A DNA stretch of 64,000 nucleotides from NCBI GenBank assembly GCA_016237705.1, contig CP066204.1:1885001-1949000 (forward strand), given 5' to 3'. The position numbers were made by a program, and so were the translations under genes. The notes below the pieces were generated by a model. The model did not search any database, was not told where the DNA came from, and saw nothing but the letters and a program-made list of their open reading frames with translations. The stretch's first letter is position 1; each line of letters starts with the position of its first letter. Shown here piece after piece: positions 15,462 through 24,586 of this stretch. The DNA comes from Aerococcaceae bacterium zg-252 (GTDB lineage: Bacteria > Bacillota > Bacilli > Lactobacillales > Aerococcaceae).

Positions 15462-16018
15462 TTTACCTCAGACTTTTTTGGGCTTTTTTCAAAATTGGTT
15501 TATTTAGTATCGGTGGTGGCTATGCAGCTATGCCTCTCATTCAACATCAGACTATTGATGTCAACCATTGGCTGACCATGACGCAATTTGGGGATATTAC
15601 AACCATTGCCGAAATGACCCCAGGCCCAATTTCACTCAACTCTGCAACATTTGTGGGAATCCAAGTCGCAGGTATCCCAGGGGCACTTATCGCTACTATT
15701 GGGTGTATTTTACCGTCCAGCATTATCGTCATGACTTTCGCTTTTTTATATTATCGCTATCGTGGATTTTCAATTGTCAATGGTATCTTACTTGGACTAC
15801 GCCCTGCTGTTGTTGCCATGATTGCCTCGGCTGGTATCGCATTACTCAATATGGCACTATTTGGTCAACAAGATTTACCTCAATCTTTAAATCAATTTGA
15901 TGTGCTTAATGCTTGTATCTTTATCGGAGCTTTACTATTATTACGTTTTACAAAACGCTCTCCAATTCACATTATGTTACTTGCAGGATTAGTGGGATTA
16001 GTATTGTCGTTGGTGTGA
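15458..16018 (+). CDS. Chromate transporter (CHR family), second half-size subunit
   Basis: 186 aa. N-terminal GLFSIGGGYAAMPLI and EMTPGPISLNSATFVGIQVAG are CHR family motifs, followed by several membrane helices. The start ATG overlaps the previous stop (ATGA) and follows GGGGGATATTC, so the two subunits are translationally coupled. The pair is the usual short-form CHR arrangement in Firmicutes. Confidence 0.88.
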   Translation: MIYLRLFWAFFKIGLFSIGGGYAAMPLIQHQTIDVNHWLTMTQFGDITTIAEMTPGPISLNSATFVGIQVAGIPGALIATIGCILPSSIIVMTFAFLYYRYRGFSIVNGILLGLRPAVVAMIASAGIALLNMALFGQQDLPQSLNQFDVLNACIFIGALLLLRFTKRSPIHIMLLAGLVGLVLSLV

Positions 16019-16024
16019 TAGGTA

Positions 16025-16140
16025 ATGAAAAGAGACTGAGAAAAGGTCATATATTACAACAAATAAACGTATATACTGCTATTCAATTAGCTTTGCCATT
16101 TTATTTGTTGCAATAATTAGACTTTTTTCAGTCTCTTTAT
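16025..16140. terminator. Long imperfect hairpin / terminator between chrA2 and the GH43 gene
   Basis: Outer stem AAAGAGACTGAGAAAA / TTTTTTCAGTCTCTTT and inner stem TTACAACAAATAAA / TTTATTTGTTGCAA combine into about 40 nt of discontinuous pairing around a ~34-nt loop. It is much longer than an ordinary terminator and may be a dispersed element used as one. Confidence 0.6.
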
Positions 16141-16162
16141 CTAGTTTAACCTTATTCTATTG

Positions 16163-17983
16163 TTAATACACTCGAATGACGTTGCCTTCCGTAATACCAT
16201 TTTCATTATAAGCATCTACTCTTACAAAGAATGGTTCGCCCTTAATCAAAGCACCAATTTTTTGAGTATGCTTTTCTGTTATCAAGTAGCTATTATATAA
16301 TTTCTCTGGATGATTTCCAAATAAGATATTATATCCTAGAGCAGTATTATCGCTAGATGAATCTACATGGATTTCAACATCTAAATCACTTATTTTTTCC
16401 ACTGTATATTGAGGAACCAAAGGTTGTATACCATTACCTTGTCCGAAAATTCTCAATCCAGATATAGCTGCTTTTTGTTCATAAGGCAATGCATTAATTG
16501 TTAGCTTTACATACCTTAATTGTAAACCATCTTCCTTTACAATAAAATCATGCGGCAAATCCGTTTTAGCATCCCATTTATCTTCAATTACAAAATAACT
16601 CACGCCATCTAAAGAGCCTTCCAGCTTCCATTGCGTACAATAATCCACTTCATCAATATATCTCGCTTGTGTTCCCATTCTAATTTCTCCAGGTACGGGA
16701 ATATCCAAATTATCATCAGCAAAATTAATTTGCATTGCATTTACTGTCATTATCTCTCCTAAGTCCACCTGCAACCATTCACCTGATTGATTGGTCTTAG
16801 CTCTCCACCAAGTTTGAATATCTTCTTCAACTACGTTCTTAGGTTCTTTTCCATCTTCAAAACTTGATGCTGAAACTTGTTTACCTATATGCAAAGGGTA
16901 CCATTCCGGTTTTTGCCAATTCGTAACTTTTCCATCTTCAACTAAAATCGGCCAATCCCCATATAATTGATTGCAAAATAGTTGTCCATTCTTATCATAA
17001 CCAGCTGGCCATAGACCTACTCGCCGTTCAAAATTATGATTCATACTAATCCTCATTGTTGCAGCGTGCCACCAATTTCCATTTTTATCTTCTAAAGTAG
17101 ACCCGTGTCCAGCACCTGGAATAAAGCCTCCTGGTTTATAGGAATAAATTGGTTGTTCAGCAATTTTATATGGACCTAATGGCGAATCTGCAATATAAAC
17201 GCCATCCCCATAGCCATTATACTGCGTTCCAGGAAAAGCATATTGCATATAGTACTTATTATCATGCTTAGTTAACCAAGCCCCTTCAATAAAAGGTCGC
17301 TGCGAGAACATTCCTTTTATAGCAGTTTCATACAATTTCATCTGCTGTGGCATATTTTCTTTAGTAAATCCTTGACTAGAGATATACGCTTCGAATTTTT
17401 TTTCAACTAAATCATTCTCTAATGGGAATAAAGCATGGTCTTCTCCTATTCGTTCATAACCTTTTGTGAATGCATCTCCATCTAAGATAGCTACTTTCTC
17501 TGATATCGGCTTCATTGTCTCAGGGTCTAATTCACAACCCCAGATAGGTTCATCATTCGTACAACCCCAGAAAAAATATATTCTTCCATCATCATCTACA
17601 AACAAATTTGGATCCCAAAAGTCAAATGTTCCTTCTATTTTTTCATATGGACCTTCAATAATATCTTTCGTGCGGTAATAATCACAATTTTCTCCCTTTT
17701 TAGAAGCAGAAAAGTATACATACTCGCCCAACACTCGTACATCTGGTGCATAATCATATAATGGCAAGTAATCTGGCAATCTTTTTGCCTCCCAATTCAC
17801 TAAATCTTCTGAGACCCATACGCTTAAATTCATCGATACAAACATATAATATAAACCATTATAATATATCAATGAGGGGTCGGCTGCTTCTCGATTAATT
17901 TGTAATTTCCCTACTCTTTGATCAAGATTAAATTGATATCGATAATTTATATTTAAAGGATTACAATAATATTGTTTTGTCAT
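16163..17983 (-). CDS. Family 43 glycoside hydrolase with C-terminal discoidin-type domain
   Basis: 606 aa, no signal peptide. Five-bladed beta-propeller of the GH43 clan: catalytic base Asp in REAADPSLIYYN (~35), pKa modulator Asp in FWDPNLFVDDDG (~125), general acid Glu in RPFIEGAWLTKHDN (~235). Residues ~375-500 look like an F5/8C (CBM32-like) domain, followed by an Fn3-like end. Expected to remove arabinofuranose, xylose or galactose; the sequence does not decide. Start ATG at 17983, 8 nt after GGAG, which lies inside the end of the upstream rhamnosidase gene (23-nt overlap). Last gene of a five-gene glycan operon. Confidence 0.87.
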   Translation of the reverse strand: MTKQYYCNPLNINYRYQFNLDQRVGKLQINREAADPSLIYYNGLYYMFVSMNLSVWVSEDLVNWEAKRLPDYLPLYDYAPDVRVLGEYVYFSASKKGENCDYYRTKDIIEGPYEKIEGTFDFWDPNLFVDDDGRIYFFWGCTNDEPIWGCELDPETMKPISEKVAILDGDAFTKGYERIGEDHALFPLENDLVEKKFEAYISSQGFTKENMPQQMKLYETAIKGMFSQRPFIEGAWLTKHDNKYYMQYAFPGTQYNGYGDGVYIADSPLGPYKIAEQPIYSYKPGGFIPGAGHGSTLEDKNGNWWHAATMRISMNHNFERRVGLWPAGYDKNGQLFCNQLYGDWPILVEDGKVTNWQKPEWYPLHIGKQVSASSFEDGKEPKNVVEEDIQTWWRAKTNQSGEWLQVDLGEIMTVNAMQINFADDNLDIPVPGEIRMGTQARYIDEVDYCTQWKLEGSLDGVSYFVIEDKWDAKTDLPHDFIVKEDGLQLRYVKLTINALPYEQKAAISGLRIFGQGNGIQPLVPQYTVEKISDLDVEIHVDSSSDNTALGYNILFGNHPEKLYNSYLITEKHTQKIGALIKGEPFFVRVDAYNENGITEGNVIRVY

Positions 17984-20645
17984 CAATTTCACTCCATTTC
18001 ATTATAATTTTATGGACACCAGGATTTAATACCTCTGATTTTCCATTTGGTAATATGAATCTAGCCTTATTGTTTACTGGTATTTCGATATCAAAGATTA
18101 GCTTTTCATTCTCAAACTGCCAACCACTTTTCACCAAGCCAACAGGTGATGCATACGACGCCTTAGCCATTTCCAACAATTTATTTGGATTAGGTTGAAT
18201 AACTATTTCATTTCCAGATATATTGATTCCACATACGCCCTTAAACAACCATCCGCTAATAGCACCATAAGCATAATGATTTAAAGATTCCTGCGGCTTT
18301 CCATTTTGATTAATTCCATCCCATGTTTCCCAAATAGTATTAGCACCTTTATTTATCGCATATAACCAACTTGGATAAGTATCTTGTAACAACAATTTAT
18401 AAGCGGTATCATAATAACCATATTTAGTTAAAGCAGAACATAAATGCGGCGTCGATAAAAAGCCAGTATTTAAATGATAGTTATTTTCTATTATCATTTT
18501 ATTTAATTCATTCGCTGCTTCTTGAAGCTTATCTTCTGGTAGCAAATTAAATTGAATGGCTCTTACATATTCATGCTGTCTATCAGATTTAATAATGCCA
18601 TTGTTTGTAAAAGCATATCGATAGGCTTTTTTAGCATTTTCCGAAATTAACATATACTTATCAGCCTCTTCATTTCGCCCAAGAACTCCTGCTATTTCAG
18701 CCATTAAACGACCTGAATAAGCTAAATAGGCAGTTCCTATTGACTTCCGTGGATTCATCATCGCCTGTTGTGCAGTAATCCCTGGTTCACTCCATTCGCC
18801 ATAATCCATTCCGTTAAGTACAGTATATTTCGAAAACTCACCGTCTAATTGTTCATCAGTAGTCATTTGTGCTCTTCCATATAAAAACGCATACCATTTC
18901 TGCATCATTGCATAATTTTCTTTTAATAACGAAATATCACCAGTACGCTTATACATTTCATAAGGCGTAATAATCACTGAATCACCCCACCCCACCGACA
19001 TACATAACAACTCTGTTATATAACTTCCAAAACTATTTTTGGGGCTAATATTGGCAACTTTACCATCCTCATATTGGTTAACTTGACATTCCAATAACCA
19101 TTTTCTAACTATAGGCAAACAGTCCATTAAATATAGTCCTGTTTCAATAAATAATCCGATGTCTCCTGTCCAACCTGCCCTTTCTCGAGTTGGACAATCA
19201 GTCGGTATATCACAAAAATTCCCTTTCATACTCCAAATGCTGTTTTGTACTAATTGATTAAGCTGCACATTAGAACTCTCAAAATGTCCTAAAGTTTCCA
19301 TTTTAGAATAAACCGCAACAGCAGTAAATGTTGCATTTGTTAAATCAACATCCGTTTCAATCTTAGCATATTGAAATCCCATTATAGTAAACGACGGTTT
19401 GTAATAATTGTAGCCATTTTTACAGATTAATTCGATAATTTGTAATATGCCACCCTCTTTATGACGATCACGTTCTTGAAAATTTTCCTGTGTGAAATTA
19501 CCATTTTCATCCAATGCCTCACCACACACTAACCTTATCACTTGACCTTCTTTTGCATCAATCTCAATTTCAGGATATCCAGCAATATTCTGTCCAAAAT
19601 CAATAACTTTATCTCCATTTGGAGTCGTAATAATTTTCCCTACAAATCGTTCATTTTCGATAATCGGAACAGTATTCATACCTTTCAATTTTAGATAATT
19701 ATTTTCAACTTTAACTTCATGCCAAGCTTCTATCTTACTTAATCTCGCATCGTATATTTCCCCATGCTGCATGTCATTTTGACGTATCGGTCCATTTTGA
19801 CTGGCTTGTATATCTTGATTCGCTTCACAAATCACTTCCCCATTTGTTTCAACCCTGAACCAAACACCTATATCTTCACCAAAAATATTTCGATCTCCCG
19901 AAACACCCGATGTACTTCGATACCAACCGTCGCCTAAGGCAATTAGTAACTGATTATCTCCCTCTTTGAGATAGGAAGAAATATCATAAGTTTGTATGCT
20001 AACATGGTAATCAAATGAAGTAGTCCCCGGTGCTAATACCATATCTTCAATTCTTTCTCCATTTATCCAAACAACATACAGTCCTTTTGATGTTATGTAT
20101 AACCGACTATCTCCTAATTGTTCTACCGTAAAACTTTTTTTCAAATAACTAGCCGGTTGATGTACTTGAAAGTCTCCTGTAATAGTTTGTTGTGGAAACG
20201 GCTGCACTGTATTATTTTCTGACTCTTCTGCCTTTTTTTTCCAATTTAAAAATGTATATCGATTAATTGAATCCTCTAGCGAATAATTTTCAATATTGAG
20301 TTTATCAATTTCTGGATTAATCCACTGTATAGTAAGATTTTGAGTATCTAATCCCGTTTCGAAAAAAGAAAAGTGACTCCATTCCCCTACTTTTAGTTCC
20401 TCATTCCACAGTCGTATTTTCCACGCAAAAACAGTTTTATGCGGTAAATACTCTTGGTATAAATACGACATATCAGAGGAATCTACTTTTCCACTATCCC
20501 AAAACAATTCATCCTTAATAAATATTTGAATTTGCCATGCTGTTTGAAATGAATCTTCTTCACAATTCCATGAAAAAAATATTGAATCTGCATCGATTCC
20601 AATTGGATTAATCATATGATTAGTTTTTAATCGGATTCCTTTCAT
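17961..20645 (-). CDS. Alpha-L-rhamnosidase (GH78), operon 1
   Basis: 894 aa, no signal peptide, so cytoplasmic. N-terminal beta-sandwich domains (~1-420), then the (alpha/alpha)6 catalytic barrel with DCPTRERAGWTGD, which carries the general acid Glu next to the Arg, and IWETWDGINQNGKPQESLNHYAYGA holding the base Glu, and a C-terminal beta domain. Releases terminal alpha-L-rhamnose. One of three GH78 genes in the window, each in a different cluster. Fourth gene of the operon, 24 nt after the GH35 gene and overlapping GH43. Confidence 0.93.
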   Translation of the reverse strand: MKGIRLKTNHMINPIGIDADSIFFSWNCEEDSFQTAWQIQIFIKDELFWDSGKVDSSDMSYLYQEYLPHKTVFAWKIRLWNEELKVGEWSHFSFFETGLDTQNLTIQWINPEIDKLNIENYSLEDSINRYTFLNWKKKAEESENNTVQPFPQQTITGDFQVHQPASYLKKSFTVEQLGDSRLYITSKGLYVVWINGERIEDMVLAPGTTSFDYHVSIQTYDISSYLKEGDNQLLIALGDGWYRSTSGVSGDRNIFGEDIGVWFRVETNGEVICEANQDIQASQNGPIRQNDMQHGEIYDARLSKIEAWHEVKVENNYLKLKGMNTVPIIENERFVGKIITTPNGDKVIDFGQNIAGYPEIEIDAKEGQVIRLVCGEALDENGNFTQENFQERDRHKEGGILQIIELICKNGYNYYKPSFTIMGFQYAKIETDVDLTNATFTAVAVYSKMETLGHFESSNVQLNQLVQNSIWSMKGNFCDIPTDCPTRERAGWTGDIGLFIETGLYLMDCLPIVRKWLLECQVNQYEDGKVANISPKNSFGSYITELLCMSVGWGDSVIITPYEMYKRTGDISLLKENYAMMQKWYAFLYGRAQMTTDEQLDGEFSKYTVLNGMDYGEWSEPGITAQQAMMNPRKSIGTAYLAYSGRLMAEIAGVLGRNEEADKYMLISENAKKAYRYAFTNNGIIKSDRQHEYVRAIQFNLLPEDKLQEAANELNKMIIENNYHLNTGFLSTPHLCSALTKYGYYDTAYKLLLQDTYPSWLYAINKGANTIWETWDGINQNGKPQESLNHYAYGAISGWLFKGVCGINISGNEIVIQPNPNKLLEMAKASYASPVGLVKSGWQFENEKLIFDIEIPVNNKARFILPNGKSEVLNPGVHKIIMKWSEIDDKTILL

Positions 20646-20669
20646 TTTTATCTTCCTCTCCGATATATT

Positions 20670-22289
20670 TTATTGGTATGTAAATAATTTTAATTTTAGT
20701 AATTTATATTCATTAAAGCTCAAACGACTCGCCTCGTCTCCATTCAACCGCTTAGTAGGAATCCATCTATTTTTCATAAAGATTCCTTCTTCTAATGAAA
20801 TAATATCTACATTAGGTTTATCCACATCATTCGAAGCAAAATGCAACATACATCCATTAGCAATAATATAAAAAGTTTCCTCATCTTCTTGCAGTATCAA
20901 ACACACCCCATCTTTTCTATTAATAATAGGTATATTCATGAGAACATTAAAGATAATATCTCCAAATAACATTGCCCCATTGCTAATACTCTCTGCCGAT
21001 ACAACAGTTATATCATTAGAATTAAAACTTTCTGAACTCACCGCCTGTAATTCATTCGTTCCGTATTTACTAATTAACAGTGGCATCATATCATTAAGTG
21101 TTCTTGCCACCCATTGATATTCCAACACATTTTGTGGTTGCTTTAATAACGGATCACTTGTATCTACTCCAAATAAATAAGCAGATATATCATCAAATGG
21201 TTGCCCCATATCTTCAAAACCAAACGGAGCAAATCCCGCTGCATGGTAATGTCCAATTGTATATACTAATCTCGGAGCTGCATGCGAATGTGTAGCTGTC
21301 TCCGGTATAAATAGTGGATTATCCAATTTCAGATACGAATCACAAACTTCAATAAAATTAGGTACATAGATATCCGGAGCATAAACATCTATTGAGGGTG
21401 CTGCATATTTCCACACTTCCATCATTTTAGCAATAGGTCCTCCACTAGGATACACCCCTGCATCTTGCCCTTTATCTAGCCAGCAATTAACAATAAATGG
21501 TAAGGAATACTCCTTTTTACCAGCTGCTGCTACCTTTTCTACATAACTTGCGAATTGATACGCTGAAAATACTTCTCCTGCTACCTTGCCAAATATTTCT
21601 TCCCAAGTACCCACATTAGGGGCTTTTTCAACTATTTCCTTTATTGTTTTATCCATTGAAGCACTATTAGCCTTCATGTGTTTTATAAATTTCTCCGGAA
21701 CAGTTTGTATAAATAATTCATCTGCCTTATCAGAATGTTCTCGATCACTTCCCTGCAAACCAACCTCATTCTCAACTTGAATTCCAATAACAGTTCCTAT
21801 CTCACCGTCAATCTCTTTAATATGTGCCATAAATTTACTAAAGGCTTGTGCATCTGCCTTACATGTTTCTTCCCCCAGATAAGATAATGTGGTATAGGGC
21901 ATATTATAAAATTGTTTTAATGATACTTTATTTTTTCCTTTTTCAACCTGAGCTCTAGGAAATCTTTCTAAATCTCTTTTTACCCATTCTGGAGCATACA
22001 TAGATTGTGCATTTTTCCATGTGCCAAACCATAGAAATATTAAGTGCAGTTGATACTCTCTAGCTTGACTAATCAATGCATCAATTAAATCAAATTCGAA
22101 TCTCCCTTCGATTGGTTCAATCAATTCCCAATATGCTGGTACAAGTACAGTATTCAAACCTAATGTTACCGCTTTTTCAAAAATAGATTCCATCGTTTCT
22201 GCACTTGATGCATTCGAATTGTGAGTTTCTCCTGAAATCGCTATAAATGGCTTATTATCAACTGTAAAAACAGTTCTTGTTTTATTCAT
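20670..22289 (-). CDS. GH35-type beta-galactosidase with DUF5597-like C-terminus
   Basis: 539 aa. TIM-barrel with the acid/base Glu in VIGIQVENEVG (~175) and the nucleophile Glu in LFIPETATHS (~340); the C-terminal ~130 residues resemble the DUF5597 domain that accompanies this GH35 branch. No signal peptide. Start ATG at 22289, 8 nt after AAGGGG; a GTG three codons upstream touches that site. Five bases after the GH2 stop. Likely removes terminal beta-galactose from imported oligosaccharides. Confidence 0.85.
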   Translation of the reverse strand: MNKTRTVFTVDNKPFIAISGETHNSNASSAETMESIFEKAVTLGLNTVLVPAYWELIEPIEGRFEFDLIDALISQAREYQLHLIFLWFGTWKNAQSMYAPEWVKRDLERFPRAQVEKGKNKVSLKQFYNMPYTTLSYLGEETCKADAQAFSKFMAHIKEIDGEIGTVIGIQVENEVGLQGSDREHSDKADELFIQTVPEKFIKHMKANSASMDKTIKEIVEKAPNVGTWEEIFGKVAGEVFSAYQFASYVEKVAAAGKKEYSLPFIVNCWLDKGQDAGVYPSGGPIAKMMEVWKYAAPSIDVYAPDIYVPNFIEVCDSYLKLDNPLFIPETATHSHAAPRLVYTIGHYHAAGFAPFGFEDMGQPFDDISAYLFGVDTSDPLLKQPQNVLEYQWVARTLNDMMPLLISKYGTNELQAVSSESFNSNDITVVSAESISNGAMLFGDIIFNVLMNIPIINRKDGVCLILQEDEETFYIIANGCMLHFASNDVDKPNVDIISLEEGIFMKNRWIPTKRLNGDEASRLSFNEYKLLKLKLFTYQ

Positions 22290-22294
22290 ATTAC

Positions 22295-24490
22295 TCACCC
22301 CTTTTTAATTTTTTGGAAAATCCGATTAAGATGTTTTGCTGTTTCAGGATCAGTATCTCCACTTTGTTTCAACAAACTAATTAGGGTCATTCGTCCCATC
22401 ATTCTTTGTAACGCTGGATTATCCTTAACTCTTTCCGCTACTTCTCCTCTACTAGCAGTATTCTGATTCATCATTGCATCAAGTACACTGCGAGCTTCAG
22501 GATGTTTCCTTATTTCTGCAAGTGTATCATTAACTGAATAAAATTCTGGGTCTATCTCTTCGTCATCAAACCAATTTAATACCGCTGCTTTTTTATTCAA
22601 CACATAATCTAAATTGGGTTCCGATACCTTATTTATATTAATGCAATCAAAAAATTCACCTGATTTGGCCTCAATCACATGTTGGAAACTGATAGGGACT
22701 TCAAATGTATAGAAACATTGATTAGCTTTTCGCTCAAATAATTTTCCATCAACATATAAATCTACTGACTCCAAATTAGAATAAACTTTTATCTCCGTTA
22801 TCTCTTCGACCCTGTCCTTATATCTTCTTCCGCAAATATGAACAAATGGTTCTTTACTCCATACTGACTTATACGCATAAAATGCGTCTTTTTTGACTTT
22901 TCTATCAAAAGTTACTAATCCTTTTTGATTTAAACCATGTTCTCCACCCTCATCTCTTCCATCCGCTGCAAAATCAAACATATTCCATACATATGTAGAC
23001 CACAGCCAAGGTCTATCTTCAATCATATTAATCATATGCTCATGATAAATAGACTGATAACTTTCCGTATAATCCCCTTTTTCAGGCTTTGAAGATTGGA
23101 ACTTAATATTTGCGTCAGCACCATACTCTGAGAAACCCATTGCTTTATCAGGGTATTTTTCGTGAAATTCATCGAAGAAAACGTTCGTATCTTCCAGTTC
23201 ACCTAAATACCAGCCATAGTATAAATTATATGCATTGATATCTGGAATATCCAATATTGGACTATCTGTTTCTAGCATAAAAACATTTGCCATTGTAGTT
23301 GGACGTGTTTTGTCTAGCTCGTGACAAAGATTATTTAAAATCCGATGATTTTCCAATAATTCTTCATTTACTATACTCGCAGCCGTTATCTCATTAGAAA
23401 GTCCCCAACATACAATAGAAGGGTGATTATAATTTTGAACAACCAACTCTTGCATTTGAGAAAGGGTATTCGATACACCATTCTTCATATGCATAGTAAT
23501 ATAAGGGATTTCCGCCCAGACACACATTCCTTTTTCATCGCATAAATCATAAAATGATTGAGAATGCTGATAGTGTGCTAATCTGATTGAATTAGCCCCA
23601 ATTTCAGTTATCAAATCCATATCGATAATTTCTTGCTCAATAGAGATAGCATTACCTATTCCTTTAAAATCTTGATGTCTCGACACTCCACGTAATGGAT
23701 ATGCTCGCCCATTTAACATAAATCCTTTCTGCGGATCAACTTCAAATTTTCTACATCCAAATTTTGTAGATATGGTTTCACCATTCTCTAACTTTGCCTC
23801 TAATTCGTACAAGAAAGGATCATTAATACCATCCCATAATCTTGCATTATTTAAAGTAATCTTACCCTCTGCTTTATCATTTTTTACATCTAACTCATAT
23901 TCTTTATTCAAGAAAGAAACTATTATTTTCTCAGCATTTTTTGTCCAAGCCTCAATACTAATCTCAACAATTTTTCCCTCTAAATCTATTACTTTCGGTG
24001 TAACTTTCAATCCATTAGACCCAAAGTAATCTAAATCAAAGTGCATTTCCGGTACAATCACCAAATGAACGTCTCTATAAATTCCACCGTAAAAAGTGAA
24101 ATCTGCCGTCTGAGGATACACATGATTCTTCTCATTACTCACTTGCACTAATAATTCATTATTAGTATCAATATAATCAGTTATATCCAACCTAAATCTT
24201 GAATAACCACCTTCATGACTCCCTGCTATCCGATTATTGATAAAAACATTCGCAATCATACCCACGCCGTCAAATTCTAAATAAACTCGCCCATTAGATG
24301 GTATATCAATCTTTCCAAGTTCACGGCGATACCAAGATGAGCCACGAAAATAATCATTGCCGCCATCTTGTCCATCAATCGCATTCCAAGTATGGGGTAG
24401 CGTTACCTTCTCCACCTTGCTCCATTCTCCTGGCATAGACTCCTGACCTTTAATAAATTCCCAATTTTGATTAATATTTACTCTTTTCAT
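22295..24490 (-). CDS. GH2 beta-galactosidase-type hydrolase with helical C-terminal extension
   Basis: 731 aa, no signal peptide. Jelly-roll sugar-binding domain (residues ~10-150), immunoglobulin-like domain, TIM barrel with acid/base Glu in CWGLSNEIT (~365) and nucleophile Glu in MGFSEYGADA (~455). The GH2 glucuronidase NxK motif is not seen, so beta-galactosidase is the best guess. The last ~85 residues, from about 645, form a separate helical segment (EARSVLDAMM ... ALQRMMGRMTLISLL) that I cannot assign to a catalytic role. Second gene of the operon. Confidence 0.87.
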   Translation of the reverse strand: MKRVNINQNWEFIKGQESMPGEWSKVEKVTLPHTWNAIDGQDGGNDYFRGSSWYRRELGKIDIPSNGRVYLEFDGVGMIANVFINNRIAGSHEGGYSRFRLDITDYIDTNNELLVQVSNEKNHVYPQTADFTFYGGIYRDVHLVIVPEMHFDLDYFGSNGLKVTPKVIDLEGKIVEISIEAWTKNAEKIIVSFLNKEYELDVKNDKAEGKITLNNARLWDGINDPFLYELEAKLENGETISTKFGCRKFEVDPQKGFMLNGRAYPLRGVSRHQDFKGIGNAISIEQEIIDMDLITEIGANSIRLAHYQHSQSFYDLCDEKGMCVWAEIPYITMHMKNGVSNTLSQMQELVVQNYNHPSIVCWGLSNEITAASIVNEELLENHRILNNLCHELDKTRPTTMANVFMLETDSPILDIPDINAYNLYYGWYLGELEDTNVFFDEFHEKYPDKAMGFSEYGADANIKFQSSKPEKGDYTESYQSIYHEHMINMIEDRPWLWSTYVWNMFDFAADGRDEGGEHGLNQKGLVTFDRKVKKDAFYAYKSVWSKEPFVHICGRRYKDRVEEITEIKVYSNLESVDLYVDGKLFERKANQCFYTFEVPISFQHVIEAKSGEFFDCININKVSEPNLDYVLNKKAAVLNWFDDEEIDPEFYSVNDTLAEIRKHPEARSVLDAMMNQNTASRGEVAERVKDNPALQRMMGRMTLISLLKQSGDTDPETAKHLNRIFQKIKKG

Positions 24491-24518
24491 ATTTCACCTC
24501 ATAATATATTGAATAATA

Positions 24519-24551
24519 ATGTCGGCAACTATTTTTCATAGCTACCGACAT
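24519..24551 (-). terminator. Intercistronic hairpin between symporter and GH2 genes
   Basis: ATGTCGG / CCGACAT with additional internal pairing. It is not followed by a proper T run on the minus strand. It lies inside the operon, so it may set the transporter/enzyme ratio by partial termination or RNA processing (inference). Confidence 0.5.
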
Positions 24552-24586
24552 ATGAATTACATTTTATTATTGTTTACTTCAGTAGT

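Noticed and set aside
22295-24490. Second beta-glucuronidase
   Set aside because: The NxK carboxylate-binding motif and the NRYYGW...HG context seen in the uidA product are not both present, so beta-galactosidase-type activity is more likely.
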